DNA of 64,000 nt from Pistricoccus aurantiacus (GTDB lineage: Bacteria > Pseudomonadota > Gammaproteobacteria > Pseudomonadales > Halomonadaceae). Location: assembly GCF_042682565.1 (NCBI RefSeq), contig NZ_JBHUIC010000005.1; one strand, given 5' to 3'. Below, one piece after another: positions 60,379 through 64,000 of the stretch (positions within the stretch are counted from its first letter, which is position 1; each line of letters begins with the position of its first letter). The notes beneath the pieces are model-generated. The model did no database searches, was not told where the DNA came from, and saw only the letters and a program-made list of their open reading frames with translations. Position numbers and translations under genes: made by a program.

Positions 60379-61956
60379 TCAGAGGACGTCTGCCTGCGGG
60401 CCCGCCTGCACGATAGCCGGGTCGATGCCGTCGAACTTCTTGAAGTTCTCGACAAACTCGCCAATCAGTTCTCGCGCGTGGCGCCGGTAGGCGTCCTGAT
60501 CCTTCCAGGTCTGACGCGGATCGAGCAAGGTCGAATCGACCCCGGGCACCGCCGTGGGAACCTGAAGGTTGAGCCCTTCGATGGTGCGGGTTTCCACATC
60601 TTTCAAGGCGCCGGATTGAATCGCGCTGATGATGGCTCGGGTGGTGGGAATCGAGAAGCGCTCGCCGCCCTCGCCGAAGGCGCCGCCGGTCCAGCCGGTG
60701 TTGACCAGATAGACCCGGGAGCCGAAAGCTTCGACCCGCTTGATCAGAAGATCCGCATAGACCCGAGCTGGACGCGGGAAGAACGGCGCGCCGAAGCAGG
60801 TGGAGAAGGTGGTTTCCATGCCGCTGGAGGAACCCATTTCCGTGGAACCTACCTTGGCGGTGTAGCCGGAAAGGAAATGATAGGCGGCGGCTTCCTTGGA
60901 CAGCACGGAAACCGGCGGCAGCACGCCGCTCATGTCGCAGGTCAGGAAGATGATGGCGTTGGGTTCGCCGGCGCGATTTTCCGCGACTCGCTTGTCGATA
61001 TGCTCGAGGGGATAGGCCGCCCGGGAATTCTGGGTCAGGCTATCGTTGGCATAGTCCGGCCGGCGCTGATCGTCTAGGGTCACGTTCTCCAGCACGGTGG
61101 CGAAGCGGATGGCGTTCCAGATCACCGGCTCGTTCTTGGCGGAGAGATCGATGCACTTGGCATAGCAACCCCCTTCCATGTTGAAGACGGTACCCTCGCC
61201 CCAGCCGTGCTCGTCGTCGCCGATCAGGTAGCGCGCCGGATCCGCGGAGAGCGTGGTCTTGCCGGTGCCGGAAAGGCCGAAGAACAGCGTGGTATCGCCC
61301 TCCTCTCCCACGTTGGCGCTGCAGTGCATGGGCAGGACATCGTGGGCGGGCAGCAGGAAATTCTGCACCGAAAACATGGCTTTCTTCATCTCACCCGCGT
61401 AGCGCATGCCCGCCAGCAGCACCTTGCGTTCGGCGAAGTTGATGATCACGCAGCCGTCGGAGTTGGTGCCGTCCCGCTCCGGCTCGCAGACGAAACCCGC
61501 GGCGTTGAGAATCGTCCACTCCGGCTTGTCCGCGGGGTTGAAGGTTTCCGGACGAATGAAGAGATTGCCGCCGAACAATCCCTGCCAGGCGGTCTGGGTC
61601 ATCATGCGCACCGGCAGGTAATAGCGGGGATCGGCGCCGACGTGCACTTCGGAAACGAAATGCTCCCGCTCGTTCAGGTAATTCTCCACCCGTGCCCACA
61701 GAGCGTCGAAGCGCTTGGCATCGAAAGGACGGTTGACCTTGCCCCAGTCGATTTCCTTGCTGGTACCGGGCTCGTCGACGATATAGCGATCCGCGGGGGA
61801 GCGTCCGGTACGCTTGCCGGTCTTGACCACCAGCGCACCGTTGGCGGCAAGGCATCCCTCCCCCCGCATCACGGCCTGCTCGATCAGCTCGGCAGGACTC
61901 GAATTGATATGGCGTTGGCGGGAAGAAGGCTTGGAAGAGAAGGCAGTTTGGGTCAT
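60379..61956 (-). CDS. pckA: Phosphoenolpyruvate carboxykinase (ATP)
   Basis: 525 residues if started at ATG 61956; ATG 61968 adds four residues and sits too close to its AAGGA, so the start is uncertain. The kinase P-loop GLSGTGKTT and substrate motif EFFLPAHD-like FLLPAHDVLPMHC are intact, with MGSSSGMETTFSTCFGAPF and RTGRSPADRYIV. It makes PEP from oxaloacetate in gluconeogenesis. Its order next to hslO/hslR/nudE is as in enterobacteria. An inverted repeat lies in the leader. Confidence 0.96.
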   Translation of the reverse strand: MTQTAFSSKPSSRQRHINSSPAELIEQAVMRGEGCLAANGALVVKTGKRTGRSPADRYIVDEPGTSKEIDWGKVNRPFDAKRFDALWARVENYLNEREHFVSEVHVGADPRYYLPVRMMTQTAWQGLFGGNLFIRPETFNPADKPEWTILNAAGFVCEPERDGTNSDGCVIINFAERKVLLAGMRYAGEMKKAMFSVQNFLLPAHDVLPMHCSANVGEEGDTTLFFGLSGTGKTTLSADPARYLIGDDEHGWGEGTVFNMEGGCYAKCIDLSAKNEPVIWNAIRFATVLENVTLDDQRRPDYANDSLTQNSRAAYPLEHIDKRVAENRAGEPNAIIFLTCDMSGVLPPVSVLSKEAAAYHFLSGYTAKVGSTEMGSSSGMETTFSTCFGAPFFPRPARVYADLLIKRVEAFGSRVYLVNTGWTGGAFGEGGERFSIPTTRAIISAIQSGALKDVETRTIEGLNLQVPTAVPGVDSTLLDPRQTWKDQDAYRRHARELIGEFVENFKKFDGIDPAIVQAGPQADVL

Positions 61957-62005
61957 ATGCGAGTCCATGTCCTTGGGCCGATACCGTCTTTTGACGCTGT
62001 CGCTC

Positions 62006-62030
62006 AAGACAGTTTTTTTGGAACTGTCTT
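62006..62030. repeat. Inverted repeat in the pckA leader
   Basis: AAGACAGTT (62006-62014) and AACTGTCTT (62022-62030) form a perfect 9-base stem with a 7-base loop, 50 bases before the pckA start. No T-run follows, so a regulatory site is likelier than a terminator. Further ACTGTC motifs occur nearby. Confidence 0.7.
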
Positions 62031-62204
62031 TACGTCGACATCGTTTTCGACATTATCGTTGGCACTGTCGATGACATAATGTTCGAATTGGCGTGGAAAG
62101 AAGCGCCAGCATGCGTGGCGAGGGTAAGCCTGAGGCAGTATGGCAAAAAAGCCTCGTCCGGAAAATATGAGCTTTCTGAACCAAACTAAAGTCCAAGAGT
62201 TCTC

Positions 62205-63077
62205 TCAATGCAGCGTGGGCGCCGGCGCATCCGGCGACTCGATCAACGCCTCGATTTCCGCCGCGCCGAAATGATAATGGGTGTGGCAGAAATGGCACTG
62301 GGTATCGATGCCTTGCTGTTCCTGAAGGATATCGCGCAGTTCCTGCTCTCCGAGATCATGAAGCGCCTGGGCGATACGCGCTCGAGAACAGGTACAGCCG
62401 AAACGCAGCGCCTTGGGTTCGAAGACCCGCACGGTTTCTTCGTGATACAGCCGGTAGAGCAGATCACGCTGCCCCAGCGTCAGCAGCTCATCGTCGTGCA
62501 GGGTGCTGGCCAGGTGAACGATGCGCCGCCAGGCATCCGGATCCTGATCGATACTTTTAGGTAATTGCTGTAACAGAAACCCGCTGGAACGCACGCTGTC
62601 CGCGGTAAGCCACAGCCGGGTAGGCAACTGCTCGGAACGGGTGAAATAATCCTCGAGACACCCGGCCAGGCTGTCTGCCGCCAGCTCCACGATACCCTGG
62701 TAACGATTTCCCTCCCGCGGGTCCAGAGTGATCACGATGTGGCCTTCCCCCAGCAGTTCGCGGAAGCCCGCGTCCTCCGAGGGCAGGGGCTGACTCTCGG
62801 AAAGTCGCGCGATGCCTCGCAGTTCGCCGCCGGGATTGGATTCCGCCATCAACAGCGCCAGCGCTCCCTGGCCGCGCACCTCGAGGCTCAGGGTGCCGTC
62901 GAGCTTGACGGTTTCCGTCAAGAGCGCCGCCGCCGCCAGCAGCTCACCCAGCAGCCGCGCCACCGGCGCCGGATAAGCCTGCTTGTCGAGCACCTGCGCG
63001 TAGGCGGCCTCCAGGGAGACGATCTCGCCTCGCACGTTGGTATTGTCGAATAGAAAACGTTGAATCTGATCGGTCAT
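62205..63077 (-). CDS. hslO: Redox-regulated chaperonin Hsp33
   Basis: 290 residues. The zinc-binding cysteines CTCSR and CHFCHTHYHFG near the C-terminus are both intact, and the N-terminal MTDQIQRFLFDNTNVRGEI and GEGHIVITLDPREGNRYQGIV fit Hsp33. Under oxidative stress the cysteines form disulfides and the protein becomes a holdase. It follows hslR by 24 bases in the conserved hslR-hslO order. Confidence 0.97.
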   Translation of the reverse strand: MTDQIQRFLFDNTNVRGEIVSLEAAYAQVLDKQAYPAPVARLLGELLAAAALLTETVKLDGTLSLEVRGQGALALLMAESNPGGELRGIARLSESQPLPSEDAGFRELLGEGHIVITLDPREGNRYQGIVELAADSLAGCLEDYFTRSEQLPTRLWLTADSVRSSGFLLQQLPKSIDQDPDAWRRIVHLASTLHDDELLTLGQRDLLYRLYHEETVRVFEPKALRFGCTCSRARIAQALHDLGEQELRDILQEQQGIDTQCHFCHTHYHFGAAEIEALIESPDAPAPTLH

Positions 63078-63101
63078 GATGGTCTCTAGATGATGGCTGG
63101 G

Positions 63102-63494
63102 TCAGCGTTCTTCGCCGGGCTGGCGCTGCAACCGCTGCAGCTCTCGACGCTGCTTCTTGTCCGGCTTGTGCCTGGGTATCTGCATTGCCTGGTTGGCCAA
63201 CCGCCGCTGCTCCGTTTCCCTGGCACGACGCGCCTGACTTTGCGGCGTTTCCTGATAAAGCTCCCGAGCCTGGGGAGCGCCGCGTCGCTGATCGGAAAGC
63301 GCCAATACCTCCACCTCCCAGACATCCCAACCCTGGGGAACGCGAATCAGGGCCCCGACTTCCACCTGCTTGCTGGTCTTGGCGCGAGCGCCTTCGTACT
63401 CCACCTTGCCGCCCTCGATGGCCTTTTTCGCCAGTTGCCGTGTCTTGAAGAAGCGCGCGGCCCATAACCACTTGTCGAGTCTTACGGTGTCCAT
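63102..63494 (-). CDS. hslR: Hsp15, S4-domain RNA-binding protein
   Basis: 130 residues from ATG 63494 (GAGGAG just upstream); TTG 63509 adds five residues but would place the ribosome site inside the gene. The S4 domain covers ~1-60 (VRLDKWLWAARFFKTRQLAKKAIEGGKV) and the C-terminal tail is basic and coiled. Hsp15 binds stalled 50S subunits with nascent chain. It is divergent from nudE. Confidence 0.96.
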   Translation of the reverse strand: MDTVRLDKWLWAARFFKTRQLAKKAIEGGKVEYEGARAKTSKQVEVGALIRVPQGWDVWEVEVLALSDQRRGAPQARELYQETPQSQARRARETEQRRLANQAMQIPRHKPDKKQRRELQRLQRQPGEER

Positions 63495-63581
63495 TCTTCT
63501 CCTCGCCAATCCATTTGCTCGGCGTGATATTGTACCTTCCAGACCTTGTCTTCACACGCTGTCTTCCCACGGAGCCTCTTC

Positions 63582-64000
63582 ATGTCGGATCACTCTCCAC
63601 AGGATAGTTCCTCTCTCGTCAAGCCTCGCGTCCTGTCCCGTCGGGAAGTCGCCAGAAGCCGATTGTTCCGGGTGGAATCCCTGGAGCTGCGCTTTTCCAA
63701 CGGCGCCGAACGTACCTTCGAGCGCCTGACCGGCGGCGGCCAGGGGATCGGCGCGGTGATGATCGTCGCCATGCCGGACCCGGATCACGTGCTGCTGATC
63801 CGCGAATACGCTGCCGGGTTCGACGATTATGTGCTGACTCTGCCCAAGGGGCTGGTGGATCCGGGGGAAGACGTGGTCGGCGCCGCCAACCGGGAGTTGA
63901 TGGAAGAATGCGGCTTCGGCGCCAACAATATCGAGCCTCTGATAGAGCTTTCCCTGGCACCGAACTACATGCGCCACCGCATGCAGGTGATGCTGGCGAG
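63582..64000 (+). CDS. nudE: NudE, ADP-compound Nudix hydrolase (5' part)
   Basis: The first 139 codons of a gene leaving the window on the right. NudE features are LIREYAAGFDDYVLTLPKGLVDPGEDVVGAANRELMEECG, the Nudix box with all glutamates. It hydrolyses ADP-ribose, NADH and Ap3A. It is divergent from hslR, with 87 bases between, as in enterobacteria. Start at ATG 63582 after a weak CGGAG. Confidence 0.93.
   Translation, partial: MSDHSPQDSSSLVKPRVLSRREVARSRLFRVESLELRFSNGAERTFERLTGGGQGIGAVMIVAMPDPDHVLLIREYAAGFDDYVLTLPKGLVDPGEDVVGAANRELMEECGFGANNIEPLIELSLAPNYMRHRMQVMLA

Overview
The window reads as a chromosomal segment of a GC-rich gammaproteobacterium. The closest match I can justify is a Halomonadaceae/Halomonas-type organism: gene order is a mix of Pseudomonas-like (rppH-ptsP ... 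tauE-lgt-thyA-folA) and enterobacterial-like (nudF-yqiB-cpdA; nudE/hslR-hslO-pckA) blocks, with a Burkholderia/Acinetobacter-type malate dehydrogenase, a classical porin and cyanophycin genes. Coding density is high. Many starts are GTG or TTG with a good Shine-Dalgarno, and many same-strand genes overlap by 1-8 bases. This is gene-content inference; no species assignment is possible from the window alone.

Layout. (1) 1-7732: a denitrification / nitric-oxide block: the 3' end of nosD, then nosF, nosY and nosL (nitrous oxide reductase maturation), a higBA toxin-antitoxin pair, hemN (anaerobic haem synthesis) with a small conserved partner, then nnrS divergent from ybaN-nsrR with a very good NsrR operator between them. 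(2) 7729-18116: sulfate activation (cysDN), the cpdA-yqiB-nudF-phoD-like cluster, a TPR protein, greB, a SIMPL protein, rsmC and cmoM. (3) 18249-24513: a tRNA-Arg(CCU), a CsbD protein and a four-gene SMC operon (Toprim - MksB/JetC - MksF/JetA - MksE/JetB), a Wadjet/Mks-type plasmid-defence or condensin system with unusual gene order and a short Toprim subunit. (4) 24650-33046: a secreted CAP protein, a complete cyanophycin operon (cphB-cphA-iadA, each overlapping the next), an RHH (CopG-like) regulator with a palindromic operator driving an intracellular PHB-depolymerase-like esterase, and a formate/nitrite-type channel. Together this is a carbon/nitrogen storage-polymer neighbourhood. (5) 33050-37547: a Cache-PAS-GGDEF diguanylate cyclase, a secreted two-repeat protein of unknown function and a major porin. 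(6) 37833-47279: proQ-like, folA, thyA, lgt, a TauE-type exporter, a second (different) HigBA pair, an NRDE protein, ptsP, rppH and a HAD phosphatase. (7) 47358-64000: mdh, an RND pump pair, rsd/algQ, an NCS2 purine/uracil permease, dsbB, gshA, tex, a Tat-exported MsrB, pckA, hslO, hslR and the 5' part of nudE.

How they work together. The left end equips the cell to respire N2O and respond to NO (NosL/DFY mature NosZ, HemN makes haem without O2, NsrR senses NO and probably represses nnrS and its own operon). The middle pairs cyanophycin synthesis and complete breakdown to Asp and Arg with polyester hydrolysis. The right end holds redox and stress repair (DsbB, GshA, MsrB, Hsp33, Hsp15), gluconeogenesis (PckA, Mdh) and global regulation (PtsP, RppH, Rsd, Tex, ProQ). 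The most system-like unit is the SMC/Toprim operon at 18783-24513. No CRISPR array, insertion sequence, integrase or rRNA gene was seen.
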